The notes under the pieces were generated by a model. It saw only the letters and a program-made list of their open reading frames with translations. It searched no databases and was not told the DNA's origin. A DNA stretch of 64,000 bases from Nostoc sp. 'Peltigera membranacea cyanobiont' 210A (lineage in GTDB: Bacteria; Cyanobacteriota; Cyanobacteriia; Cyanobacteriales; Nostocaceae): NCBI RefSeq assembly GCF_002246015.1, contig NZ_NOLJ01000002.1, positions 197,675 through 261,674 on the forward strand, in the 5' to 3' direction. How positions within the stretch are numbered: the first letter of the stretch is position 1; each line of letters starts with the position of its first letter. Made by a program: the position numbers and the translations under genes. Of this stretch, positions 8,879 to 17,168 are shown in pieces.

Positions 8879-9085
8879 TTAAAGATACTCGCGCAAAAAA
8901 TCAAAGGGATCGTCTTCCCAACAAGGTTCAGGTATTAGCCAAAATAAACTACCGCTAATGTCGGCTTCAATTTCATCACCGTCGTCTCTATCAAATAGTT
9001 CTATCAAAGCTGTCCAATCACGTTCTCTGAGAGATGTTATCGATGGGGCATATACCTGGAGATTATTTGAGTAATTCACACGCAA
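8879..9085 (-). CDS. Small acidic hypothetical protein
   Basis: A frame of up to 68 codons that is strongly acidic at the C-terminus (DRDDGDEIEAD, PEPCWEDDPFDFL). The listed start is a TTG; a GTG at 9079 is an alternative, and there is no ATG or convincing ribosome-binding site. The amphipathic, non-repetitive composition makes it more plausible as a real protein than most small frames here, but I do not recognise a family. Confidence 0.4.
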   Translation of the reverse strand: MRVNYSNNLQVYAPSITSLRERDWTALIELFDRDDGDEIEADISGSLFWLIPEPCWEDDPFDFLREYL

Positions 9086-9243
9086 AGTTGTGCTTAACAG
9101 CCGTAAAAAGTTAGTATAAAAATTTAGAAATAAGCAGATTCTAGCTTTGACAACCGCAGTTATACCAATTCCAAATTCAAAAAGTCTGATTTAATCTGGC
9201 TTCTCAGGTTTGTATCTATCACATTCTTTTTTCAAACGGGTAT

Positions 9244-9383
9244 TAATATGATGTCTGGATAATTAACCATAATAACCGGAACCCCACCCCGCAAAAGCTG
9301 CGCTTTAGCTCCCCTCCCCGCAAGCGGGGAGGGGTTGGGGGTGGGGTTCTTTTATTATGGGTGATTTGGCGGACATGATATAA
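9244..9383 (-). mobile_element. MITE-like element, copy A
   Basis: A 140-bp non-coding element with terminal inverted repeats of the type TAATATSATGTC...GACATGATATAA and a GC-rich centre (CCCCACCCC...GCGGGGAGGGG) that folds into a long hairpin. Its reverse complement closely matches copy C at 36153-36293, and copy B at 15843-15993 is related. No transposase is encoded, so it would need one supplied elsewhere. It accounts for most of the gap between the small acidic ORF and lipB. Confidence 0.75.
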
Positions 9384-9481
9384 ATAGTTATTTTGATACT
9401 ATTTAATATGGACTACTCTCATAAGTGTCTCACAATTTAAATAGGACTGCTATAGTATTTATTACATATTACAAGCTGAAT

Positions 9482-10174
9482 TTACTCAGACTGGAAAAAT
9501 CCTTGAGGCTGAGATTCTACTAATTCCACGCCAAAGACTTCCGCAAAAGATTCTGCTATGTAAAAACGCACTTCTTGGCAGGTGATACCTGGAATCCATT
9601 TGGCTAAACTGCCTACAGGTTTGTCAGAAATACCGCAGGGTACAATGCGCTCAAAGCCTGTCATATCTGGACAAACATTTAACGCAAAGCCGTGCATAGT
9701 AATCCAACGGCTGACTTTAATACCAATTGCGGCAACTTTTCGCCCTTGCAACCAAACGCCAGTAAAAGCCGGAATTCTTTCTCCTTGCAATCCATAAACT
9801 GCCAATACGCGAATTATTACTTCTTCGAGTTGCCGTAAGTACCAATGGAGGTCTTTACGATAACGTTGCAGATTTAAAATTGGATAGCCTACCAGTTGAC
9901 CGGGACAATGGTAAGTAACCTCGCCGCCTCGTTCAACTCGATGCACATCATACTGGCTTATGTCAATATCAAATTTGAGAAAGTCTGAGTTGCTTCCTTG
10001 TCCCAAAGTATAGACAGGAGGATGTTCTAGCAAAATTAATACGTCATCTAGACTTGGGTCATGAATGCGCTCAGTTAGAAGCGATCGCTGCCATCCATGA
10101 GCTTCCAAGTAAGGCATTAATCCTTGATTATACAGCAAACAAATGTTTTTGTGTGGTTCGCTACTATGGATCAT
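9482..10174 (-). CDS. lipB: Octanoyl-[acyl-carrier protein]-protein N-octanoyltransferase
   Basis: Transfers octanoyl from acyl carrier protein to lipoyl domains of 2-oxoacid dehydrogenases and glycine cleavage H protein, the first step of lipoate synthesis. The 230-residue protein has the LipB signatures: [15 protein letters not shown], the [19 protein letters not shown] segment, the catalytic lysine region [24 protein letters not shown] and the catalytic cysteine in [13 protein letters not shown]. The frame extends to a TTG at 10186, but the ATG at 10174 is the more usual start. It is divergent from lrtA across about 620 bp. Confidence 0.93.
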   Translation of the reverse strand: MIHSSEPHKNICLLYNQGLMPYLEAHGWQRSLLTERIHDPSLDDVLILLEHPPVYTLGQGSNSDFLKFDIDISQYDVHRVERGGEVTYHCPGQLVGYPILNLQRYRKDLHWYLRQLEEVIIRVLAVYGLQGERIPAFTGVWLQGRKVAAIGIKVSRWITMHGFALNVCPDMTGFERIVPCGISDKPVGSLAKWIPGITCQEVRFYIAESFAEVFGVELVESQPQGFFQSE

Positions 10175-10795
10175 GCCAAAATTCAACCGTATAAAGAACT
10201 AAATATATTTCAAGTTACAGGATTAGAATCAACAATTGTCAAGCTTTGCAAAGGATTTTAAAGGAAAGTCAAGGGAACATGCATTAGAAAATACAAAGTG
10301 CTAGCTTGAATATACAACCTCAATAGGTTTTAGGAGGAATTCTCTGCCATAAGCATTATGCCAAGACAATAAGGAAGAATGTACTGGCTGATGACTTTAA
10401 TACCATTGTTTGCATTTCAAACAGAATCAAACTTCCACAAAGCCTTGTATTCTTGAGCAACAGCAAGCAAACCTCAATCGAACACAGAAGGAGCAATTAT
10501 CAACAGTTCTGTAAGCATTCCTTTAAAGGAAAAGGTAGTCATAGGAGCTACAATTTAGATTTCCTCACTCAATAGTGCTAATTGGATATACAATTAGACA
10601 TCAGCGCAGAGATGAGGAAGTAAATCAAGGCTATACTTGACAATTCCTCAGATGAAGCAAGCTGAGAGACAGCTTAACAGCAGTAAATACAATATAGTTC
10701 ACAATTTGTTTTGGCGGGAGTAATAAACCTTACCGCAATTTCTTTTCATACAAAGCAAATTCACACATCCAAAATATTCAGCGGGAGAGTATTAC
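10175..10795 (+). promoter_or_regulatory. Long divergent promoter region and probable lrtA leader
   Basis: A 621-bp gap between lipB and lrtA without any credible ORF. Just before lrtA are two similar GCGGGAG stretches (about 10713 and 10781), the second close to the ATG and so the likely ribosome-binding site. In other cyanobacteria lrtA, a light-repressed transcript, carries a long 5' untranslated leader that affects mRNA stability in light and dark. The length here fits that pattern, but the transcription start cannot be placed from sequence. Confidence 0.5.
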
Positions 10796-11443
10796 ATGAA
10801 GCTTGTCATCCACGGCAAAAATATTGAAATCACCGATGCGATTCGTGAGTATGTACATCAAAAGATTGAAAAAGCAGTTAGTCACTTTCAAAGCATTACA
10901 AATGAAGTGGATGTACATCTTAGCGTCGCTCGGAATCCCCGAATTAATCCAAGACAAGCAGCTGAAGTAACTATTTATGCTAATGGTAGCGTTATTCGTG
11001 CCGAGGAAAGCAGCGAAAGTCTATATGCCAGCATTGACTTAGTTGCAGATAAAATTGCTCGTCAACTGCGGAAATATAAAGAACGGCGTCAAGACCAGAA
11101 AACTCATGCTCTACCAACAGAAGTAGTTGTTGCAGAGTCGATAGTAACAGATTTAATTGGCGATCGCACCCCCGAATTGCCCAACGAAGTCGTCCGCACC
11201 AAATATTTTTCCATGCCGCCGATGACTGTTGCAGAAGCCCTAGAACAACTGCAACTCGTAGGACACGACTTTTATATGTTCCATAATTCGGAAACTGGAG
11301 AGATTAATGTAATTTACGAACGTAACCACGGCGGTTATGGTGTCATCCATCCCCGCAATGGTAACGGACATACTAACGGCAAAAATGGCAAGGCTAGCCA
11401 TACTAATATAGTCATGCCAGAAAAGTCCCATTCTAGTAAATAG
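10796..11443 (+). CDS. lrtA: Ribosome hibernation promoting factor, long form (light-repressed protein)
   Basis: The 215-residue protein has an N-terminal S30AE/YfiA domain (~1-105: [28 protein letters not shown]...[12 protein letters not shown]) that binds the 30S decoding region. A linker follows, then the long-HPF C-terminal dimerisation domain (~130-195: [55 protein letters not shown]). Long HPF drives formation of inactive 100S ribosome dimers when growth slows; in cyanobacteria this is LrtA, expressed in the dark. A Gly/Asn/Lys-rich tail of ~25 residues follows. It is preceded by a long leader. Confidence 0.93.
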   Translation: MKLVIHGKNIEITDAIREYVHQKIEKAVSHFQSITNEVDVHLSVARNPRINPRQAAEVTIYANGSVIRAEESSESLYASIDLVADKIARQLRKYKERRQDQKTHALPTEVVVAESIVTDLIGDRTPELPNEVVRTKYFSMPPMTVAEALEQLQLVGHDFYMFHNSETGEINVIYERNHGGYGVIHPRNGNGHTNGKNGKASHTNIVMPEKSHSSK

Positions 11444-11641
11444 GCACTGGGAATAGGGAGATGAGGGGAGCAGCACTTCGGCTCCCTTCCCTACGGGACG
11501 CTACGCGCAGCTTGCTTCAAATGCAACAAATCATAAAAGCAAATAACAGTAGTTTATAAATATGACTAGATATTTTTAATCAGAAGGAAATTGTTGCTAT
11601 AAGCCACACTATTTAACTATTCACAAGCAGCGAGGTTAAAA

Positions 11642-11893
11642 ATGTTGACTAGTGTTGAAGGAACATACCGTAATGGTCGAGTGGAACTCACCGAACAACC
11701 CACTGATATAGATGAAGGAACGCGAGTAATTGTAACTTTTATGAAGTCAGATGAAATTGACCTAGCTTCTCAGGGAATTAACAAAGCCCAGGCTGAGATT
11801 TTGCGATCGCATTTAGCAACCTTTGCAGATGATTGGGATAGCCAGGAAATGAGTATCTATGATAACTATGACGCAGCCAAAACAAACCTTTAA
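11642..11893 (+). CDS. Probable antitoxin of a type II toxin-antitoxin pair
   Basis: An 83-residue protein with a short beta-strand start (MLTSVEGTYRNGRVELTEQP...EGTRVIVTFM) and an acidic helical C-terminus (~50-83). This layout is common in small cyanobacterial antitoxins. It sits directly before, and overlaps by about 26 bp, a gene for a PemK/MazF-like toxin, the classical translationally coupled order. The toxin gene is frameshifted, so the antitoxin may now be an orphan. No DNA-binding motif is obvious. Confidence 0.7.
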   Translation: MLTSVEGTYRNGRVELTEQPTDIDEGTRVIVTFMKSDEIDLASQGINKAQAEILRSHLATFADDWDSQEMSIYDNYDAAKTNL

Positions 11894-12228
11894 GCGAGGT
11901 GATGTTGTTCTGGTACTATTTCCAAATTCTAACCTGACTACTGCTAAAACACGACCTGCTCTGATTGTACAAGCAGATAATTTGCAAACTAGGTTTGCCC
12001 CAAGTTATCGTTGCTATGATTACCAGCCAGATGTTTCGAGCAGGATATCCTAGCCGTATCACTATACTGCTAAGTTCATCAGAAGGAAAACAATCCGGGC
12101 TTTTAGCAGATTCAGTAGTAATGGCTGATAACTTAGCAACAATTACACTTTCCGCAATTTATCAAGTAATTGGCTCACTACCAACAGCAAATATTGACCA
12201 AGCATTGAGAGATACACTTGGATTGTAG
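11868..12228 (+). pseudogene. PemK/MazF-like toxin gene interrupted by a frameshift
   Basis: Two overlapping frames together make one PemK/MazF-type mRNA interferase. The first (from the ATG at 11868) reads TFKRGDVVLVLFPNSNLTTAKTRPALIVQADNLQT and then runs off-family to a stop at 12053. The second, one base later, continues with GLPQVIVAMITSQ to the end at 12228 (QALRDTLGL). Removing one base near 11991 (CTAGGT to CTGGT) restores a single frame of about 120 codons, so this is a one-base insertion or a sequencing error. If real, the protein would lose its C-terminal half and should be inactive. Confidence 0.8.
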
Positions 12229-12329
12229 TGAGAACTAATGCAGCATAACATAAAACGCCCGTCTACTTTTTTGCCATCAATGTCTACAAGCATTTTCACT
12301 TGATATTGATCTGAAGACTTTATTACGAA

Positions 12330-13028
12330 TTACTTATTGTACCAAGCTTTTCGCCACTGTTGCATTTGTTTAATCTCTATATCTTGGGCTTTGATAATTT
12401 CTTGGGCTAATTTCTTGATTTCAGGGCGTTTAGACTTACTTAAGGCATCTTTTCCCATTGTTACAGCCCCTTCGTGGTGAGGAATCATCGCATTGATAAA
12501 GCGCAAATCAAATTCAGCATCGGCTGCTCCTAAGTCTTGACTCATCATCATAGTTTGCATCTGATCAGACGACATCTCCATCATGTGACCCATTTGGCTG
12601 TTGTAAGCCATTGGTTTATCTCCCGCCTTGGGATACCAAGCTTGTCGCCACTGCTTCATCTGAGTGATTTCTTGGTTTTGCGATTTGATAATATTGTCTG
12701 CTAATTTTTTGATTTCAGGACGTTTTGATTTCTGCTGCGCAACATTCGCCATTTCCACAGCCCCTTGATGGTGCGGTATCATAGCGTCAATAAATCGTAA
12801 ATCAAAATTAGCATCGGCTGGGCCTAAATCCATTCCCATGCTGTGATTCGTCATGCCACCACCGTGGTTCATCATCTGCTTGTCTTTAGCATTGGTAGCG
12901 GTTTCCTTTGGCGCTTGGCTTTGGTTCTGGGAAGCAGTACTAGTACAGCCTGTAATTAACCCACCTGCTGAAGCGATCGCAGTAAAGGCTAGCGCTAAAA
13001 AGCCATTCCTTAAAAATAGTAGTTGCAT
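12330..13028 (-). CDS. DUF305 lipoprotein with two DUF305 modules
   Basis: A 232-residue exported protein. Residues 1-28 form a lipoprotein signal with lipobox LITGC (Cys28), followed by a Gln/Lys linker and a Met/His-rich stretch (MMNHGGGMTNHSMGMDLG). Two DUF305 repeats follow, each with DLRFI(D/N)AMIPHH(Q/E)GAV and ending in QWR(Q/K)AWY. Between them lies another Met/His-rich segment (MGHMMEMSSDQMQTMMM). The conserved HH pairs and the Met/His stretches suggest metal binding, copper being common for this family; that is an inference. A 12-bp-stem hairpin lies in the upstream region. Confidence 0.85.
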   Translation of the reverse strand: MQLLFLRNGFLALAFTAIASAGGLITGCTSTASQNQSQAPKETATNAKDKQMMNHGGGMTNHSMGMDLGPADANFDLRFIDAMIPHHQGAVEMANVAQQKSKRPEIKKLADNIIKSQNQEITQMKQWRQAWYPKAGDKPMAYNSQMGHMMEMSSDQMQTMMMSQDLGAADAEFDLRFINAMIPHHEGAVTMGKDALSKSKRPEIKKLAQEIIKAQDIEIKQMQQWRKAWYNK

Positions 13029-13094
13029 AAATCTTACCTAATATGTTTCTAATTCTAATGATCTAATGATCTAATGAAATTTAGATGAAATCTA

Positions 13095-13134
13095 AAGATC
13101 CCCGACAACTTGTTTTTACAAAGTCGGGGATCTT
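13095..13134. repeat. Inverted repeat hairpin with a 12-bp stem
   Basis: AAGATCCCCGAC pairs perfectly with GTCGGGGATCTT across a 16-base loop, followed on the plus strand by TTGTTTCTTATT. It lies between the divergent DUF305 gene and the desaturase fragment, so it does not end either gene. It may be a dispersed hairpin repeat or a terminator left from a lost gene. Confidence 0.55.
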
Positions 13135-13157
13135 GTTTCTTATTACACTGATTGCTC

Positions 13158-13373
13158 ATGCCTATACTCGGTACATGGGAGATTTATCAGGTTTACTACT
13201 GTTCACGCAGTAGCATTGCTGGCTCCTTGGTTTTCTCCTGGGGTGCATTGGGTATAGCTATGTTTCTACACTGGCTATTTGGCAGCATCGGAGTTTGTTT
13301 AGGCTACCGTCGTCTGTTGAGTCATCGTAGCTTTAAAGTACCTCGGTGGTTAGAGTATGCGATCGCCCCATGA
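13158..13373 (+). pseudogene. N-terminal fragment of an acyl-lipid (delta-9 type) fatty acid desaturase
   Basis: About 71 codons match the beginning of membrane fatty acid desaturases of the DesC/acyl-CoA desaturase type: a hydrophobic segment, then FGSIGVCLGYRRLLSHRSFKVPRWLEYAIA. It stops at a TGA just before the region where the remaining histidine boxes should follow; intact enzymes have over 270 residues. In addition the first histidine box (HRxxSH in the family) reads RRLLSH, so one metal ligand is lost. Both features indicate a dead remnant. The ATG at 13158 is preferred over a TTG two codons upstream. Confidence 0.8.
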
Positions 13374-13554
13374 GCAAGGCTTTCTGAGTAGCGAACAAAA
13401 AATGATAAGTTCTGATTGGACTAAATAAAATTAATTAATACGTATCTATCTTAGGTTATAGTTTATCTAGCTTATAAAGATTGATAGTTGATGGTTTTGA
13501 ACAGCATGATAACTACACTCATACTGGCCATGTTTTACAAAAAAATAAATCTAT

Positions 13555-15129
13555 ATGCATAGACGAGCGCCCTTATATTATTTCTTTTTAGGAGTATTAA
13601 CGAGTTCTAGCTGTTTGATCTTCAGTGTAGCAGCCCAAGTCCCATCTAATTCGCAGCAGTCCTCGACTCGGAGTGAAGCTGAAACTGCTAGTTGGTTTGA
13701 AGCCCATCGCACACAGCCAGCCGCTTTACGAGCATTTGTACAGCGAATGCCGAAGGGTGGAGATATCCACAGTCATCTAAGTGGGGCTGTGTACGCAGAA
13801 CACTATCTGGAGTGGGCTGCCACCGATGGGTATTGTGTAAATCCAAAGGCGGGGGCTTTAGTTGAACCTAAGGCTTGCGGTCAGGACAGTAGCTATTTTC
13901 CAGCCTCAGAATTGTTAAACCGAACATCTGTTTATGATTCCCTAATAAATCGTTGGTCTACTCGTAACCTCCAATTTGCTGGAAAATCAGGACACGACCA
14001 ATTTTTTGAAGCTTTTAGTGGTTTTGGGCCAATATCAGATTCTATGAGCCGTCGGGATGATATGGTCGCGTCAGTAGCAAATCGGGCAGCTTCGCAGCAT
14101 ATTACCTATCTAGAGTTAATGCTTACCGTTCAGGGTAGTGAGGTTCGACAGCTAGGGCGTGAAGTTGGTTGGAATAAAGATTTGCAAGAGATGCATAGTC
14201 AATTGCTCAAACGAGGATTAACCAAGCTAGTGACACTCGGCAACCAGCAATTTGCACAGTTGGAGCGCGAAGTCTCGAAAACACTCGGTTGTGGCACTCC
14301 ATCGGCACAGCCTGGATGTGCAGTGACGGTGCGCTATTTGCAGCAAACGACAAGAACAAAGTCGCCCGTTGAAGTGTTTGCTCAGTTAGCTTATGCCTTT
14401 GCACTAGATTCATCAGATTCGCGGGTAGTTGGCATCAATCTCGTCGCCCCAGAAGACAACCCGATTGCACTGCGCGACTACACCCTGCAAATGCAAATGC
14501 TGCAATTTTTCAAACGCCAATATCCCAATGTCAAGGTCGCGCTCCATGCCGGAGAGTTAACTCTGGGGTTGGTTCCGACAGAGGATTTACGTTTTCATAT
14601 TCGGCAAGCTGTAGAAGTGGCACAGGCATCTCGCATCGGACATGGCGTGGATATTCTTTTTGAGGAGCGTCCCTTCGAGTTGATGGAGCAAATGCGACGA
14701 CTCGGCGTGTTGGTCGAAATCTGCCTGACCAGTAATCAGGTCATTTTGAATGTCCAGGGAGATGAGCATCCTTTTAGGGAGTATTGGAAGGCTGGAGTAC
14801 CAATGACCCTTGCTTCTGATGATGAAGGCATTTCCCGCATCGATTTAAGTAATGAGTATTTGTTAGCAGCAACGAGATATGGGCTGGGATATAAAGACCT
14901 CAAGCGACTGGCTCGCAATGGCTTAGAATATAGTTTCGCTCCGGGAAATAGTCTCTGGAAGTCGTCTGAGTTTAAGGCAATGGTTCCAGCTTGTGCAAGC
15001 GATACCCCTGGTGAAACCTCTGTTTCTCAAGGGTGCAGTGCCTTTTTGAACAAAAGCGATCGCGCCCAGATTCAATGGCAGCTAGAGTCAGAATTTGCTC
15101 GGTTTGAGTCATTGCAGAACTGGCTTTGA
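13555..15129 (+). CDS. Exported adenosine deaminase family protein
   Basis: A 524-residue metal-dependent deaminase of the adenosine/AMP deaminase superfamily. An N-terminal signal peptide (hydrophobic core ~8-27, ending near VAAQVPS) suggests a periplasmic or secreted enzyme. Metal-site and catalytic motifs are present: GDIHSHLSG (His72, His74), LHAGE, RIGHGVDI, a segment ending LTSN, and LASDDEG for the metal-binding Asp. The size and signal peptide resemble extracellular ADGF-type deaminases more than cytoplasmic Add. Four Cys in the C-terminal part could form disulfides. Likely role: salvage of external nucleosides. Preceded by a desaturase remnant and followed by a strong hairpin. Confidence 0.87.
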   Translation: MHRRAPLYYFFLGVLTSSSCLIFSVAAQVPSNSQQSSTRSEAETASWFEAHRTQPAALRAFVQRMPKGGDIHSHLSGAVYAEHYLEWAATDGYCVNPKAGALVEPKACGQDSSYFPASELLNRTSVYDSLINRWSTRNLQFAGKSGHDQFFEAFSGFGPISDSMSRRDDMVASVANRAASQHITYLELMLTVQGSEVRQLGREVGWNKDLQEMHSQLLKRGLTKLVTLGNQQFAQLEREVSKTLGCGTPSAQPGCAVTVRYLQQTTRTKSPVEVFAQLAYAFALDSSDSRVVGINLVAPEDNPIALRDYTLQMQMLQFFKRQYPNVKVALHAGELTLGLVPTEDLRFHIRQAVEVAQASRIGHGVDILFEERPFELMEQMRRLGVLVEICLTSNQVILNVQGDEHPFREYWKAGVPMTLASDDEGISRIDLSNEYLLAATRYGLGYKDLKRLARNGLEYSFAPGNSLWKSSEFKAMVPACASDTPGETSVSQGCSAFLNKSDRAQIQWQLESEFARFESLQNWL

Positions 15130-15222
15130 TTGACTTTCACGAAAAATGTAGAGCAACAAATTATTTGACCACAGCGACAAATTAGAAGTCAAGTTTTTCA
15201 TACCTGCAAGCTTTACTGGAAA

Positions 15223-15272
15223 CAATACCTTTGCCAAAATTTTTCTAGGCTCTTATTTTGGCAAAGGTATTG
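15223..15272 (+). terminator. Hairpin with 18-bp perfect arms downstream of the adenosine deaminase
   Basis: CAATACCTTTGCCAAAAT at 15223-15240 is repeated in exact reverse complement at 15255-15272, with a 14-base loop. It sits about 95 bp after the deaminase stop and could terminate transcription, although no long T-run follows. The central part (GCCAAAATTTTT...TAGGCT...ATTTTGG) recurs at 45232-45282, so it is also a dispersed repeat. Confidence 0.55.
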
Positions 15273-15488
15273 GTTGAGTAACAGTTATTAGCCCATACTG
15301 CCAAAGAACCATAGGCAACAAACTTGGAGTTTGCTCAACATAACATCAAGCCAAGCTAATAGCAGCAGCAGGAATTGCCGACTACTCTAGTAAAAAGTTG
15401 ATTAATTTCGTGTATTTTCTAGATTCCATAATAAAAATACGCAAAAAATTTGAGGAACTTGTGAGGAAGTGCAAGATTATCTCTTCAA

Positions 15489-15680
15489 TCAAACATCAAC
15501 ATTTAGCTGTTCTATCTGTCTAGCGGCTTTATCCCAAAGCTTTGCTGAAGTCTCATCTTGCCAATGAGTTCTCAGATTTTCCGCTTTTTTATGACATATT
15601 CGCTCTAACATTTCTAATATTGCGGATAATGTCAATTTATTAATTAATGATTCTAATATCTCCATATATTCTTTTTGCAT
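15489..15680 (-). CDS. Small hypothetical protein with a strong ribosome-binding site
   Basis: A 63-residue, helical, charged protein (MEILESLINKLTLSAILEMLERICHKKAENLRTHWQ) with no family that I recognise. It is supported by a near-perfect Shine-Dalgarno sequence, AAGGAGG, eight bases before the ATG at 15680. The amphipathic helical pattern with Leu/Ile heptads could mediate oligomerisation. It stands alone on the minus strand. Confidence 0.6.
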   Translation of the reverse strand: MQKEYMEILESLINKLTLSAILEMLERICHKKAENLRTHWQDETSAKLWDKAARQIEQLNVDV

Positions 15681-15842
15681 GATACTTACCTCCTTAAGGT
15701 CAACTGATATATGCTGACAAAACTAATGTGCCCTCAAACTATAAATATAAATTAAGATTTGTTGCAGAGCGTGACTAATATTTTGCCAGTTTATACACGC
15801 AGTTTAGCCTATTTTGAAGACTCAATTTTGGGAATTTATTTG

Positions 15843-15993
15843 TAATATCATGTCCGTATAATTAGTTATGATTTCCTCAAGTCTTGCACCCCACCCCCAG
15901 CCCCTCCCGAAGAGCGGGGCAGGGAGACAAAGCATAGCTTTGGCGGGGTGGGGTTCTTGGGGTTTAGTAAGTAATCAAGCGGACATGACATAA
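15843..15993 (+). mobile_element. MITE-like element, copy B
   Basis: A 151-bp element with ends TAATATCATGTCCG and CGGACATGACATAA and a GC-rich core (ACCCCACCCCCAGCCCCTCC...GGCGGGGTGGGG), the same orientation as copy C at 36153. The left and right sub-terminal segments have diverged more than in copies A and C. No coding capacity. It sits between the small protein gene and the peroxiredoxin terminator. Confidence 0.75.
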
Positions 15994-16175
15994 CATAGAA
16001 AAAACCTGTTTAGTTCAAATATTTCCTGACAAGTTCCTCAAGTGTTTTATCTAAATTAAAAATAGGGTTGGATAACTAAAAAGTATGAATTGTAATGCGA
16101 TGGGCTATATTCTACCGGAGGCGATCGCTAGCCGCGCAAGCCCGGATGCCTAGCCAATTGACTATATTCTCACGC

Positions 16176-16215
16176 AAAAAAAACAAAGACGCAAAATTAT
16201 ATTTTGGCGTCTTTG
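16176..16215 (-). terminator. Rho-independent terminator of the peroxiredoxin gene
   Basis: On the minus strand CAAAGACGCC-AAAAT pairs with ATTTT-GCGTCTTTG (one bulge), followed immediately by a run of eight T. It starts 28 bp after the peroxiredoxin stop codon. This is the clearest intrinsic terminator in the window. Confidence 0.85.
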
Positions 16216-16242
16216 CTTTTTTATCAGAAATCATTCTCAGAT

Positions 16243-16881
16243 TTACTTGTTAGGCTGAGGAGTCATCCGCAGATAAGGTTTGATTTCCTCATAACCTTTG
16301 GGGAATTTCTGTTTTAGTACTTCTGGATCTTTCAGTGAGGGGACAATTACAACATCCTCTCCATCTTTCCAGTCAGCTGGTGTAGCCACGCTGTAATTAT
16401 CAGTCAATTGCAGAGAATCAATTACCCGCAAAAGTTCATCAAAGTTACGTCCCGTGCTGGGAGGATAGGTGAAACTCAGGCGGAGTTTCTTGTTGGGGTC
16501 TATTACAAAAACCGATCGCACTGTCACAGCCGCATTAGCATTGGGGTGGATCATGTCGTACAGATCGGCAACCTTGCGATCTGCATCTGCCAAAATTGGG
16601 TAGTTAAGAGTGGTGCTTTGAGTTTCTTCAATGTCTCCCACCCAGCCTTTATGGGATTCTACATCATCAACGCTGAGTGCGATCGCTTTGACATTGCGCT
16701 TGTCAAATTCTGGTTTTAGCTTGGCAACTGTGCCAAGTTCTGTTGTACAAACAGGTGTAAAATCAGCAGGGTGAGAGAACAGCACAACCCAGCTGTCACC
16801 TGCCCATTGGTAAAAATCGATGTCGCCGTGTGTTGAGGCTTGCGTAAAGTTGGGTACTGTGTCACCTAGACGGAGAGCCAT
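16243..16881 (-). CDS. 1-Cys peroxiredoxin (Prx6 type)
   Basis: A 212-residue cytoplasmic thiol peroxidase reducing peroxides. The active-site motif PADFTPVCTTE places the peroxidatic cysteine at residue 45, and the C-terminal extension (DWKDGEDVVIVPSLKDPEVLKQKFPKGYEEIKPYLRMTPQP) is typical of the Prx6 subgroup. There is no resolving cysteine, consistent with the 1-Cys mechanism. The frame continues 22 codons upstream, but the family start MALRLGDTVPNF (ATG at 16881) is clear. A TAGAAT/TATATA stretch ~30 bp upstream may be its promoter -10 region. Confidence 0.93.
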   Translation of the reverse strand: MALRLGDTVPNFTQASTHGDIDFYQWAGDSWVVLFSHPADFTPVCTTELGTVAKLKPEFDKRNVKAIALSVDDVESHKGWVGDIEETQSTTLNYPILADADRKVADLYDMIHPNANAAVTVRSVFVIDPNKKLRLSFTYPPSTGRNFDELLRVIDSLQLTDNYSVATPADWKDGEDVVIVPSLKDPEVLKQKFPKGYEEIKPYLRMTPQPNK

Positions 16882-16921
16882 GAGAGATTCCCTGTAGTTA
16901 GAAAGGCATATATATTCTAGT

Positions 16922-17125
16922 ATGCTATCATCCCATAAAACCCCCATTCCCCAATCGGGCTTTAGCAGTTTGAAACAAAATTTTAGGTTGTCAGCGCTCT
17001 CAGATAAAGGACGCTTTTCAAAAACTTATATGTTAATTGGGATTGGTTTTGTGATTGCGGATATTGTTGTCAAAGCAGTTCTAGCGCCTATTTGGCAAAA
17101 ACTGCTGTTATCTGCGTTGGGTTAA
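16922..17125 (+). CDS. Small putative membrane protein
   Basis: A 67-residue frame whose C-terminal half is one hydrophobic helix (YMLIGIGFVIADIVVKAVLAP) followed by IWQKLLLSALG. The N-terminal half is polar. It is divergent from the peroxiredoxin gene by 40 bp and converges with the glycosyltransferase block. I know no family for it. The helix makes it plausible, but the absence of a clear ribosome-binding site keeps confidence low. Confidence 0.42.
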   Translation: MLSSHKTPIPQSGFSSLKQNFRLSALSDKGRFSKTYMLIGIGFVIADIVVKAVLAPIWQKLLLSALG

Positions 17126-17168
17126 AAGAGAAGTCAGAATTCAAAAATTCAATTCTGAGTTATGAAAT

